Positions 35,083 to 43,704 are shown, counted from the first letter of the stretch. The stretch: DNA of 64,000 nt from Xanthobacteraceae bacterium (GCA_019454205.1 CP075369.1:1426001-1490000); one strand, 5' to 3'. A program made the numbers and translations. The notes: generated from the letters alone by a model not told the origin.

Positions 35083-36093
35083 CTACGGAATAGTGATGCC
35101 TTCGCCCGGCTGAAACAGTTGTGGCGTTGCAGTCGCTTCAGGCTTCTCCGGTCTGCTCGACTCTGCAAGCTTTCCGTCTACCCACTTTTCTTCATAGTTG
35201 TAATAGTCTCCGCCAACGGCAAAGACGGCTTCAGTGTCGGGATCGCGGGCAAAGCAAGAGTATCTAATATATTCAGTACCGCCGACATCTTCGTAGCGAA
35301 TGACCGGGAAACCAACGAACCAAGCAGTTTTGTTTTTCAATTTATCGAAGTCTGTAGTCGGCGGGTCATACTTGAAATAGAAGCGTTGAGGTTTGCTGAT
35401 GTTGCCAGCAGCCATAATTGCTCTACCGCCGACAGAGCCACGGAAATCAGGCTCTGGGTAAATCGTCGGCAAAATGCCACTCGGCAAGATAGCCATTCTG
35501 CATCCGAAATTCAGGATAATTGCAGGGGTTCTGCCAACATTTTCAAAAGCAATTTGGACGTTTGGTCTGTTTGGATATTCTCGCGCGTTGAGGTTTCCGG
35601 CTGGTTCTGGAAAAATTTGCAGATCAACGCTTTTCAAAAACAAAAACGGCCGCTCGATACGAGCAGCGGACTGAGCATTGAGTTTCGCAATCTCAAGCGT
35701 CTTGCTCATATTGCTGAGTTGAAGGCCGAACAAAACGGCTTGAGCGCCAGCAATAAGGAACAGCGCAAAAGTCCAATAATTTATCCACTCGGTAGCGCCG
35801 GTAATTCTACGATCAAGTTCTTGTTTCTCAGCTTCCAGCTTAAGACGATTATCGCGCTCTTCTTTTTCAGTCTTTGTTTCTGCTTCATTTTTCTCAGTTG
35901 GTATTACCTTGATAGACAAAGGGTTCTTTTCAGTGCCTTGTCGTTCAGTGGTTTCGTTGGAAGTGCTTGGCTTATGGCGGCCTTCGTAAACCCATACGTT
36001 TTCGGGGACGTTTGGCTTCTCCTGAGATAGAGTCGGAATCGAGAGTGACGCGAGAATCGCGATGGCAAAGAACGCTGTAGAAAATCGTTTCAA
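35083..36093 (-). CDS. Hypothetical signal-peptide-bearing membrane protein in AT-rich islet
   Basis: A 336-residue product that I do not recognise. The start is a TTG at 36093 giving MKRFSTAFFAIAILASLSIP, a signal peptide ending near TLSQE. A charged coiled stretch (about 65-100, rich in Glu, Lys and Arg) precedes one membrane helix (about 104-124, WINYWTFALFLIAGAQAVLF). The C-terminal domain (about 145-300) should lie on the other side; it contains NVGRTPAIILNFGCRM and YIRYSCFARDP. The gene is visibly AT-richer than moeA and lexA on either side, with rarer codons, suggesting acquisition. A plus-strand frame overlapping it was rejected as a shadow. Confidence 0.65.
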   Translation of the reverse strand: MKRFSTAFFAIAILASLSIPTLSQEKPNVPENVWVYEGRHKPSTSNETTERQGTEKNPLSIKVIPTEKNEAETKTEKEERDNRLKLEAEKQELDRRITGATEWINYWTFALFLIAGAQAVLFGLQLSNMSKTLEIAKLNAQSAARIERPFLFLKSVDLQIFPEPAGNLNAREYPNRPNVQIAFENVGRTPAIILNFGCRMAILPSGILPTIYPEPDFRGSVGGRAIMAAGNISKPQRFYFKYDPPTTDFDKLKNKTAWFVGFPVIRYEDVGGTEYIRYSCFARDPDTEAVFAVGGDYYNYEEKWVDGKLAESSRPEKPEATATPQLFQPGEGITIP

Positions 36094-36157
36094 CCGTTTG
36101 CTTTCGGCAATGGCTCAAGGCGGACCCGCGAAAAAGCGGAAATCAAAATCTCCGGCA

Positions 36158-36295
36158 TCACTTCAAAATTGCCACGACTAAAGCTGCCACGCCACTAAGC
36201 GCTTTCACCATTTCCCAACCATCCCACGACTTCAGCCGTAGCCACGCGCTCGTGCTACGTTTTCTCTTGGGAGATCGTTTCTTGCCCCGAGCCAT
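36158..36295 (-). CDS. Candidate small basic protein with C-terminal hydrophobic helix
   Basis: A 45-codon frame from the ATG at 36295, preceded by GAGG five bases upstream. The first half is very basic (MARGKKRSPKRKRSTSAWLR); the end is a hydrophobic helix (MVKALSGVAALVVAILK). The same frame stays open upstream to a GTG at 36367, which would add 24 plausible residues (RCVAHEIEQRYPGFEDG). It lies 64 bp upstream of the 336-residue gene on the same strand, so the two may form a unit. I do not recognise it; it could be a chance frame. Confidence 0.35.
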   Translation of the reverse strand: MARGKKRSPKRKRSTSAWLRLKSWDGWEMVKALSGVAALVVAILK

Positions 36296-36466
36296 TCCGT
36301 CCTCGAAGCCCGGATAGCGCTGCTCAATTTCGTGAGCAACGCACCGGGTCTGTAGGCGCAGTTTCACCTGCTCTAAGTCCGGTAAACCGCGGGATCCATG
36401 AGGGTTGAGATTGGGGCTCGTAGACCCGCGTTCAGCGGGCCATTCACCCGTTCTTAAGTGCTTGCG

Positions 36467-36481
36467 GAACACAACTAGAAC
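36467..36481 (+). promoter_or_regulatory. LexA-binding SOS box of lexA
   Basis: GAACACAACTAGAAC is an exact GAAC-N7-GAAC, the direct-repeat SOS box of alphaproteobacteria. It lies 74 bases upstream of the lexA ATG, as expected for LexA autoregulation. Confidence 0.85.
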
Positions 36482-36491
36482 AGATACAACC

Positions 36492-36506
36492 GTTCTTGAT
36501 TTGTAC
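36492..36506 (+). promoter_or_regulatory. Imperfect second SOS box of lexA
   Basis: GTTCTTGATTTGTAC matches GTTC-N7-GTTC with one mismatch (GTAC). It lies 10 bases downstream of the perfect box and could allow cooperative LexA binding. Confidence 0.5.
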
Positions 36507-36554
36507 CGACTCGCAGGCGCCCGAAAAGGCCCAGAATCAGGGATTTTTGCGACG

Positions 36555-37274
36555 ATGCTGACCCGAAAACAATACGAGCTGCTCCGCTTCATCCATGAGC
36601 GCCTGAAGGAATCCGGAGTGCCCCCGTCCTTCGACGAAATGAAGGATGCGCTCGACCTGCGCTCCAAATCCGGCATCCACCGCCTGATTACCGCCCTTGA
36701 GGAGCGTGGCTTCATCCGCCGCCTGCCGAACCGCGCGCGCGCGCTGGAAGTAGTCCGCCTGCCGGAGACGGTCGCCCCCGCCATGGGCAGCCCCCGCAGC
36801 CGTGGCGGCTTCTCGCCCAACGTCATCGAAGGCTCGCTCGGCAAGGTCACGCGACCGCCCTCCGACAAGGAGGACGCCGGCAGCAGCACCCGCCCCATCG
36901 CCATCCCGGTCATGGGCCGCATCGCCGCCGGTACGCCGGTAGAGGCGATCCAGAACCGCAGCCACACCGTTCACGTCCCGCCGGAAATGCTTTCCACGGG
37001 CGAGCATTACGCCCTCGAAGTGAAGGGCGACTCCATGATCGAAGCCGGCATCCTCGAAGGCGATCTTGCGCTCATCCGCAAAGCCGACATCGCCGATACC
37101 GGGGATATCGTGGTCGCCCTCGTCGATCAGGAAGAAGCGACGCTGAAGCGCCTGCGCAAGAAGGGCGCGTCCATCGCGCTCGAAGCCGCAAACCCGGCCT
37201 ACGAGACCCGCATCTTCGGTCCCGACCGCGTGCAGATTCAGGGCAAGCTGGTCGGCCTCTATCGCCGCTACTGA
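36555..37274 (+). CDS. lexA: LexA repressor
   Basis: Represses SOS genes and cleaves itself when RecA is activated. From the ATG at 36555 it has 239 residues: a winged-helix DNA-binding domain (1 to about 68, MLTRKQYELLRFIHERL), a linker somewhat longer than in E. coli, the Ala125-Gly126 cleavage site in MGRIAAGTPVE, the nucleophile Ser160 in VKGDSMIEAG, and the general base Lys198 in ATLKRL. The upstream frame from 36405 is not conserved. An exact alphaproteobacterial SOS box lies in front. Its 3' end overlaps the convergent comEC by 7 bases. Confidence 0.97.
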   Translation: MLTRKQYELLRFIHERLKESGVPPSFDEMKDALDLRSKSGIHRLITALEERGFIRRLPNRARALEVVRLPETVAPAMGSPRSRGGFSPNVIEGSLGKVTRPPSDKEDAGSSTRPIAIPVMGRIAAGTPVEAIQNRSHTVHVPPEMLSTGEHYALEVKGDSMIEAGILEGDLALIRKADIADTGDIVVALVDQEEATLKRLRKKGASIALEAANPAYETRIFGPDRVQIQGKLVGLYRRY

Positions 37275-39595
37275 TCGTCCGCCGTTTCGCTTTCATCCGG
37301 AACTTCGGGCGCGGCGTTATCGCCCGCGCCTGACTCCGGCGTGACCAGCGGCGGAGATGCTTCGCGCTTCGGCTGCGCCTGCACCGCAAGCCGCTGCAAC
37401 ACGGAAGGATCGGGCGGGTTCGCGCGGCCGTACCAGGGCCGGTCCGCGAACGGCGAACGCGCAGGACGCACTTCCCAGCCGTCGCGCGTTTTGCGGAGCG
37501 CCAGCGCGCCGGTGGCCGCCAGTGTATTGCGGTCGATGACGGGAAGCGGGCAATTCGCCGGCACCTCACGGCGCGAGATGATCAGTGCCGCGCGCGTGCA
37601 ATCATCCGCCAGCGCTTCCGGCTTCAGCGGCAGCGCGATCAGCGTGCCGTCTTTCAGCTTCGCGGTGCAGCCTTCCGCATCGCAGGTGAACGCGCGTGCC
37701 AGCTCGCTCGCGGCGATTGCGCCCTGCCCGTCGGCAGCAAGCCAGCTTTCGGTCGCGAGACGATCGCGTCGTAGCGAGTGAATGGAGAGCTTGCCGTCCT
37801 CCGCGCGCACCGCGATGGCGTCGCCCTCGGCATCGACATAAATGTCGTAGCGCGGCGCGTTCCAGATGAGAAATAGCGCGCATAGCGCAAGCGGCAAGCC
37901 AATCAATCGTAGCCGTGTCGCGGGAATGGCCAGCACCAGCAACGCAACGGTCGCGAGCAACGCCGCGCCTGCGCCGAACGCGCCGATCCTTCCATCCGCG
38001 CCGTCGATGGCAGCGACCCACTTCGCAACATGGATCATACCCCCGATGCCGAGGCCCATGACCTGCCATGCATAGGCGTCGAAACCGAACGGCAGCAGCA
38101 GTATTCCGGCCAGCGCCATCGGCATGATGACGAACGCGATCAGCGGCATCGCCAGCACGTTCGCAAGCACGCCGTAGGGCGCGGCGCGATGAAAATGAAA
38201 CGCGGCGTAAACCGCGGTCGCAAGTCCCGCGACCAGCGAAGTCGTCGCACCGAGCAAAATCCAGCGGCCCGTACGGCCCGCGGTTTCCCGCAGCAGCGAT
38301 GCACCGGGCGCAGGCGGCTGCGCGATGGCAGGCGACCAGCGTTCGTAAAAGCTGACCAGCGCCAGCGTCGCCGCGAACGACATCTGGAAGCCGGGATTCA
38401 TCCCCGCTTCCGGCGAAACGATCAGCGTCACCACGACGGCCGCGGCGAGCGTGCGCAATGTTAGTGCGGGCCGGTCGAACAGCACGCCGACGAGCACCAC
38501 CGCGATCATCACGTAAGAGCGCTGGGTCGCGACCTCCGCGCCTGAAAGAACGAGATACGCGGTGACGCCGAGCAGCGCCAGCACCGCCGCCCATTTCTTG
38601 ATGGGCCGCCGCAGCGCGAGCCCGGGGATCAGCGCCAGCGTGCCCCGCGCCAGCGCGAATAGCGCGCCCGCGATCAGCGCCATGTGCAGGCCGGAGATGG
38701 AAATGACGTGGTAGAGACCGGAGACCCGCAGCGCTTCGTTGGTCTCGCGCGAAATGTCGTCGCGAATACCTGTCACCAGCGCCGCCGCGACCGCGCCTGC
38801 ATCGCCCGGCACGGACGCCCGGATGCGCGCCGTCAATCCGCGCCGCACCTTCTCTACTTCGGCATTCGCCCTGATCCAGAACGGCGGCTCGCGGTCGGTC
38901 GCTATTGTCTTATGCCTGCCGAGAATGAACCCGGTCGCGCCCAGGCCATTAAAATATGCACCGAGCGCAAAATCGTAGCCGCCGGGCCGCACCGGTCCGA
39001 GCAGCGGCCGCAACCGCGCGCGCAGTTCGATGTGCTCGCCGACCTTCGGTGCCGCACCCTTCCGGAATGCGAGACGCACGCGCTCCGGAATGGCCGTCTT
39101 CGCCTTGGGATCGCTTTTCGTGACCCGCAACACGATCCGTTCGGAACGCTCGGTAGAGTCCTTCGACTCGACAAAGCCGCTCAGTGTGACGGCGGCAAGC
39201 GGGCGGGTAAGCACGGAATGGTGGATCATCGCCGCACGGACGGAAGCGACCGCGAACCCCGCCGTCAGAAAGGCAAGCAAAAGCGCCAGCGCAAACGGCA
39301 CCGGTCTCTCCCGCATCAGAAATGCGAGTGCCGCGAGCGAAACGGCCAACCCCGCCGCCAGTTGCCACAGCGGCTCAGCGGGAGCGGTGAAATAAAGGAG
39401 GACACCGGAGCCGAACGCCACCGCCAACCACGGCGCGAAGCGGCCCGCTTCGGCTTCGGCGGCAATGGCCACGCGCAAAGCTTCCGGAACCGCGCGCAGA
39501 CGCGCGCCGAGGCCGAGCGATATGCCCGCACCCGTGCCGCCGAGCACCGCCGCGCGCCGCCCTGCGCTCGGCCGTTGCCGCTCCCGCTCCGTCAT
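37268..39595 (-). CDS. ComEC/Rec2-family DNA-uptake channel protein
   Basis: A 775-residue polytopic membrane protein. The N-terminal half contains two hydrophobic segments and a soluble DUF4131-like region (SGFVESKDSTERSERI). The Competence domain follows with YHVISISGLHMALIAGALF and many helices. ComEC forms the inner-membrane channel for single-stranded DNA in natural transformation. The C-terminal 170 residues contain no metallo-beta-lactamase HxHxDH motif and end in a Pro/Glu-rich tail. No other competence genes are nearby; alphaproteobacteria often carry comEC alone. It is divergent from gltX and convergent with lexA. Confidence 0.88.
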   Translation of the reverse strand: MTERERQRPSAGRRAAVLGGTGAGISLGLGARLRAVPEALRVAIAAEAEAGRFAPWLAVAFGSGVLLYFTAPAEPLWQLAAGLAVSLAALAFLMRERPVPFALALLLAFLTAGFAVASVRAAMIHHSVLTRPLAAVTLSGFVESKDSTERSERIVLRVTKSDPKAKTAIPERVRLAFRKGAAPKVGEHIELRARLRPLLGPVRPGGYDFALGAYFNGLGATGFILGRHKTIATDREPPFWIRANAEVEKVRRGLTARIRASVPGDAGAVAAALVTGIRDDISRETNEALRVSGLYHVISISGLHMALIAGALFALARGTLALIPGLALRRPIKKWAAVLALLGVTAYLVLSGAEVATQRSYVMIAVVLVGVLFDRPALTLRTLAAAVVVTLIVSPEAGMNPGFQMSFAATLALVSFYERWSPAIAQPPAPGASLLRETAGRTGRWILLGATTSLVAGLATAVYAAFHFHRAAPYGVLANVLAMPLIAFVIMPMALAGILLLPFGFDAYAWQVMGLGIGGMIHVAKWVAAIDGADGRIGAFGAGAALLATVALLVLAIPATRLRLIGLPLALCALFLIWNAPRYDIYVDAEGDAIAVRAEDGKLSIHSLRRDRLATESWLAADGQGAIAASELARAFTCDAEGCTAKLKDGTLIALPLKPEALADDCTRAALIISRREVPANCPLPVIDRNTLAATGALALRKTRDGWEVRPARSPFADRPWYGRANPPDPSVLQRLAVQAQPKREASPPLVTPESGAGDNAAPEVPDESETADDQ

Positions 39596-39671
39596 CGGGC
39601 TTTCCCCGCCCTACTCGCAGCCAATTCCCTATGCTACACGGGCCGCCGTTCCGCGCTATGCATCGCAAATC

Positions 39672-41105
39672 ATGACCGAACCCGTCGTTACCCGCTTCGC
39701 TCCCTCGCCGACCGGCTTCCTCCATATCGGCGGGGCGCGCACCGCGCTGTTCAACTGGCTGTTCGCCCGCAACATGGGCGGCAAGATGCTGCTGCGGATC
39801 GAGGACACCGATCGCCAGCGTTCCACGCAGGAAGCCATCGACGCCATCATCGCCGGACTGAAATGGCTCGGCCTCGACTGGGACGGCGACATCGTTTTCC
39901 AGTTCGCCCGCGCGACGCGCCACCGCGAGGCGGCGGAAGCCTTGCTCACGCTGGGCCGTGCGTACAAGTGCTACGCCAGTCCGCAGGAACTCGAAGAGAT
40001 GCGCGAAAAGGCCCGCCGCGAAGGCAAGCCGCCGCGCTACGATGGCCGCTGGCGCGACCGCGACCCCTCGGAAGCGCCCGCCGGCGTACAGCCCGTCATC
40101 CGTCTGAAAGCACCGCAGGAAGGCGAAACCGTCGTCGAGGACATGGTGCAGGGCCGCGTGGTCTGGCCGAACAAGGATCTCGACGACCTTGTCCTGCTCC
40201 GCTCCGACGGCACGCCGACCTACATGCTCTCCGTGGTGGTGGACGACCACGATATGAACGTCACCCACATCATCCGCGGCGACGATCACCTCACCAATGC
40301 CGCGCGCCAGTCCCAGATCTACGAAGCGCTGGGCTGGAAAATCCCGCGCATGGGTCATATCCCGCTCATCCATGGGCCGGACGGGGCGAAACTCTCAAAG
40401 CGTCATGGCGCACTCGGCGTCGAAGCCTATCGCGCGATGGGCTATACGCCCGAAGCGCTCCGCAACTATCTGGTACGGCTCGGCTGGGGCCACGGTGATC
40501 AGGAATTTTTCTCGACCGAGGAAATGATCCGCCTGTTCGACATCGCGAAGGTCGGCCGCGGCGCAGCCCGGTTCGACTTCGCCAAGCTCGAGAATGTCAA
40601 CGGTCACTACCTTCGCTCGATGCCCGATGAAGAGATCGTCCGCCAGATCGAAGCCCTGCTTCCGGACCTGCCGGGCGGCGGCCGCACCGCGGCGCTCCTG
40701 AAATCGCGCCGCACGCAGTTGATTGCCGCCATGCCCGGCCTGAAAGAGCGCGCGAAGACTCTGATCGAACTGATCGAGGGTGCCGGCTTCCTGTTTGCCG
40801 AGCGCCCACTTCACATGGACGAGAAAGCTGCAAGCCTGCTGACTCCTGAAGGCCGCGAGACGGTGAAAAAATCCGTCGCGGCGCTCGAAAAAGTGGAGCC
40901 GTGGACCGCGGAAGCGGTTGAAGCCTCGATTCGTGAACTGGCTGAAACGCTTTCCATGAAACTCGGCGCGATTGCCCAGCCGCTACGCGCCGCCCTCACC
41001 GGAAAATCCACCTCGCCCGGAATTTTCGACGTGCTGGCGGTGCTGGGGAAAGACGAAAGTCTAGCCCGGCTCCGGGATCAGGTACCTGGTACCGCCACGG
41101 CCTGA
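39672..41105 (+). CDS. gltX: Glutamyl-tRNA synthetase
   Basis: Class I aminoacyl-tRNA synthetase that charges tRNA-Glu (in many alphaproteobacteria one of two copies also charges tRNA-Gln). From the ATG at 39672 it has 477 residues: HIGH-equivalent FAPSPTGFLHIGGARTALF near the start, the DTDRQRS motif, and KMSKS-equivalent KLSKRHG at about 240. The C-terminal anticodon-binding domain is present. The frame extending 69 codons upstream overlaps comEC and was rejected. It lies 76 bp from comEC. Confidence 0.96.
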   Translation: MTEPVVTRFAPSPTGFLHIGGARTALFNWLFARNMGGKMLLRIEDTDRQRSTQEAIDAIIAGLKWLGLDWDGDIVFQFARATRHREAAEALLTLGRAYKCYASPQELEEMREKARREGKPPRYDGRWRDRDPSEAPAGVQPVIRLKAPQEGETVVEDMVQGRVVWPNKDLDDLVLLRSDGTPTYMLSVVVDDHDMNVTHIIRGDDHLTNAARQSQIYEALGWKIPRMGHIPLIHGPDGAKLSKRHGALGVEAYRAMGYTPEALRNYLVRLGWGHGDQEFFSTEEMIRLFDIAKVGRGAARFDFAKLENVNGHYLRSMPDEEIVRQIEALLPDLPGGGRTAALLKSRRTQLIAAMPGLKERAKTLIELIEGAGFLFAERPLHMDEKAASLLTPEGRETVKKSVAALEKVEPWTAEAVEASIRELAETLSMKLGAIAQPLRAALTGKSTSPGIFDVLAVLGKDESLARLRDQVPGTATA

Positions 41106-41136
41106 AGTCACACCGTTTTTACGGGCGCTTGTCACC

Positions 41137-41165
41137 TTGTCGCGACGCAGCGAAGGGTTTAGTTT
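41137..41165 (+). promoter_or_regulatory. Possible promoter of gltA
   Basis: TTGTCG (41137-41142) and TAGTTT (41160-41165) are 17 bases apart, about 100 bases upstream of the gltA ATG, in the 159-bp gap after gltX. Both boxes are imperfect. Confidence 0.3.
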
Positions 41166-41264
41166 TGCCCATCTGCCGGACCCTTTGTTCCCGGCGCCCA
41201 CATTCCCGGCATGGCTTCCGGCCGAACGGCCCAGAGCCGGTCCGCAATAAATCAGGAGATACGG

Positions 41265-42569
41265 ATGGACGCCAAAAACACGGCCAAATCCGCTGCGCTC
41301 GCCGTAGGCGATAAGAAGCTCGACATGCCGGTAAAGGCCGGGACCATCGGTCCTTCGGTCGTCGACATCGGCAAGCTCTACGGCCAGACCGGGATGTTCA
41401 CCTACGACCCGGGCTTCACTTCGACCGCAAGCTGCGAAAGCAAAATCACCTATATCGACGGCGACGAAGGCGTTCTCCTTTATCGCGGTTACCCGATCGA
41501 ACAAATCGCCGAGCACGGCGACTTCCTCGAAACCTGTTACCTGCTGCTTTACGGCGAACTGCCGACCGCCGCGCAGAAAGCCGATTTCGACTATCGCGTG
41601 AACCGTCACACGATGGTGCATGAGCAGATGGCCCGCTTCCTTCAGGGCTTCCGCCGCGACGCGCATCCGATGGCGGTAATGGTCGGTTCGGTCGGCGCGC
41701 TCTCCGCCTTCTATCACGACTCCACCGACATCTCGGACCCGCAGCAGCGCATGATCGCGTCGATCCGCATGATCGCGAAAATGCCGACGCTCGCCGCGAT
41801 GGCCTACAAATATTCGATCGGCCAGCCTTTCGTGTATCCGCGCAACGACCTCGACCTGTCGTCGAACTTCCTGCGCATGTGCTTTGCCGTGCCAGCTGAA
41901 GAGTACAAGGTGAACCGCGTGCTCTCGCGCGCGATGGACCGCATCTTCATCCTGCATGCTGATCACGAACAGAACGCCTCGACCTCGACCGTGCGTCTCG
42001 CTGGCTCGTCTGGTGCGAACCCGTTCGCATGCATCGCCGCTGGCATCGCCTGCCTCTGGGGTCCGGCACATGGCGGCGCGAACGAAGCCGCGCTGAAGAT
42101 GCTGACCGAGATCGGTCACGTCGACAAGATTCCGGAATATGTCCGCAAGGCGAAAGACAAGAACGATCCATTCCGCCTGATGGGCTTCGGTCATCGCGTC
42201 TACAAGAACTACGATCCGCGCGCGAAGATCATGCAGAAGACTTGCCACGAGGTTCTCACCGAACTCGGCATCAAGGACGATCCGCTGCTCGATGTCGCGA
42301 TGGAGCTGGAAAAGGTCGCGCTGAAGGACGAATACTTCGTCGAGAAGAAGCTCTACCCGAACATCGACTTCTATTCGGGCATTACGCTCAAGGCGATGGG
42401 CTTCCCGACCGCGATGTTCACCGTTCTGTTCGCGCTCGCACGTACCGTCGGCTGGATCGCGCAGTGGAAGGAAATGATCGAGGATCCGGGCCAGAAGATC
42501 GGCCGTCCGCGCCAGCTCTACACGGGGGCCGCGCGCCGCGACTATCTGCCGATCTCGCGCCGGAAATAA
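41265..42569 (+). CDS. gltA: Citrate synthase
   Basis: Condenses acetyl-CoA, the product of the PDH complex encoded above, with oxaloacetate. From the ATG at 41265, preceded by AGGAG, it has 434 residues of the type II (NADH-sensitive family) citrate synthases. Active-site regions are ILHADHEQNAS (about 230), GPAHGGANEAAL (about 265), the signature GFGHRVYKNYDPRAK, and NIDFYSGITL with the catalytic Asp. An earlier ATG at 41211 adds 18 unlike residues. A strong terminator follows. Confidence 0.98.
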   Translation: MDAKNTAKSAALAVGDKKLDMPVKAGTIGPSVVDIGKLYGQTGMFTYDPGFTSTASCESKITYIDGDEGVLLYRGYPIEQIAEHGDFLETCYLLLYGELPTAAQKADFDYRVNRHTMVHEQMARFLQGFRRDAHPMAVMVGSVGALSAFYHDSTDISDPQQRMIASIRMIAKMPTLAAMAYKYSIGQPFVYPRNDLDLSSNFLRMCFAVPAEEYKVNRVLSRAMDRIFILHADHEQNASTSTVRLAGSSGANPFACIAAGIACLWGPAHGGANEAALKMLTEIGHVDKIPEYVRKAKDKNDPFRLMGFGHRVYKNYDPRAKIMQKTCHEVLTELGIKDDPLLDVAMELEKVALKDEYFVEKKLYPNIDFYSGITLKAMGFPTAMFTVLFALARTVGWIAQWKEMIEDPGQKIGRPRQLYTGAARRDYLPISRRK

Positions 42570-42591
42570 CTTCCCGATCTCTACGAATAGG

Positions 42592-42618
42592 AAAGGCGGC
42601 GTTCACGCCGCCTTTTTT
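42592..42618 (+). terminator. Rho-independent terminator after gltA, overlapping the convergent fabH end
   Basis: AAAGGCGGCG (42592-42601) and CGCCGCCTTT (42606-42615) form a 10-bp stem with a TTCA loop, running into a six-T stretch (42613-42618). It lies 22 bases after the gltA stop. The loop, 3' arm and T-run also encode the Lys-Lys-Ala-Ala-stop end of the convergent fabH-like gene. On the minus strand the same hairpin has only a poor T-run. Confidence 0.92.
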
Positions 42619-43616
42619 GTTGCGCCGTCATAGGCCCACTTCACATAGGCCCCTGCCCATGTGAACCCGCCACCGAAAGCCGCCAGCATCAACCGGTCGC
42701 CTTCCTTCAGTTTGCTTTCGTAATCCCAGAGCGAAAGCGGAATCGTTGCGGCGGTGGTATTGCCGAACTTGTGAATCGTCATCATGACGCGGTCCATCGG
42801 CATCTGCATGCGTTCGGCGGTCGCCTCGATGATACGCCGGTTGGCCTGGTGCGGCACCAGCCAGTCGATGTCAGCGCCCGTAAGCGCATTGCGTTCCATC
42901 AGTTGCCGCACGACTTCCGCCATGTGCTGCACGGCGAACTTGTAAACCTGCGCACCTTCCTGATGCACGTAATGCAGGCGCTTCTCGACCGTTTCCTTGG
43001 TCGGCGGCATTCGGCTGCCGCCCGCCTTCTGGTGCAGATGCACCCAGCCGGCACCGTCCGAGCCGAGCATTGCATCGACGATACCGGTTCCGTTGTTGCT
43101 GCGCTCTACCAGCACCGCCCCTGCGCCGTCGCCGAACAGCACGCAGGTCGCGCGATTGGTGTAGTCGATGATCGCGGACATCTTGTCCGACCCGACCACG
43201 ATAGCTTTCCGCGCTGCGCCGTTCTCGACGAACTGTTTCGCGACGGTCAGCGCATAGACGAAGCCGGAGCACGCGGCCTGTACGTCGAAGCTGGGAATGC
43301 CGCGTATCCCGACCATGTCGCAAATCAAATTGGCGGTGGACGGAAACACCATGTCCGGCGTCGTGGTCGCGCAAATCAGGAGATCAATCTCACCGGCTTT
43401 CGCACCGGTCTTTGCCAGCAACCCACGGACGGCCTCAGCACCCATGTGTGACGTGCCGAGTCCTTCGCCTTTCAGGATGTGCCGTTGCTTTATGCCGGTA
43501 CGTTCGGTGATCCACTCGTCGGTGGTATCGACCATGCGCGCGAGGTCGGCGTTGGTCAGTACGTCCGGCGGCACATAACCGTGAACGCCTACAATGGCGG
43601 CCTTGCCGTCGGTCAT
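42603..43616 (-). CDS. Beta-ketoacyl-ACP synthase III (FabH type)
   Basis: A 337-residue thiolase-fold enzyme from the ATG at 43616. The triad is complete: Cys116 in DVQAACSGFVYAL, His in WLVPHQANRRI and Asn in HKFGNTTAATIP. FabH starts fatty acid synthesis by joining acetyl-CoA to malonyl-ACP. It is not in the usual plsX-fabH-ihfA setting of alphaproteobacteria. Several stretches (ANLICDMVGIRG, LHQKAGGSRMPPTKETV, LWDYESKLKEGD, AAFGGGFTWAG) read like the Bacteroidota FabH type as I remember it. It may therefore be an acquired second KAS III, so I give no gene symbol. Confidence 0.9.
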   Translation of the reverse strand: MTDGKAAIVGVHGYVPPDVLTNADLARMVDTTDEWITERTGIKQRHILKGEGLGTSHMGAEAVRGLLAKTGAKAGEIDLLICATTTPDMVFPSTANLICDMVGIRGIPSFDVQAACSGFVYALTVAKQFVENGAARKAIVVGSDKMSAIIDYTNRATCVLFGDGAGAVLVERSNNGTGIVDAMLGSDGAGWVHLHQKAGGSRMPPTKETVEKRLHYVHQEGAQVYKFAVQHMAEVVRQLMERNALTGADIDWLVPHQANRRIIEATAERMQMPMDRVMMTIHKFGNTTAATIPLSLWDYESKLKEGDRLMLAAFGGGFTWAGAYVKWAYDGATKKAA

Positions 43617-43704
43617 CGCTGAGTGATCCCGCACCGTTCGAGTCGAATTATAGTCCCCGCAGTGCAGTCTAGAAACCGATGGTTAACCCCTCCTTGCGAA
43701 CGCC

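Noticed and set aside
35065..35084. Hairpin AGCCA ... TGGCT next to the stop of the islet gene
   Set aside because: Imperfect stem and no T-run; no support as a terminator.
35062..36030. A 322-codon plus-strand frame in the AT-rich islet
   Set aside because: The minus-strand frame has a proper signal peptide, a membrane helix and a coherent domain; the plus-strand one has none.
36296..36554. Searched for a tRNA or attachment site that might explain the islet before lexA
   Set aside because: No tRNA-like TPsiC arm, clover-leaf pairing or flanking direct repeat could be made out, and there is no integrase gene.
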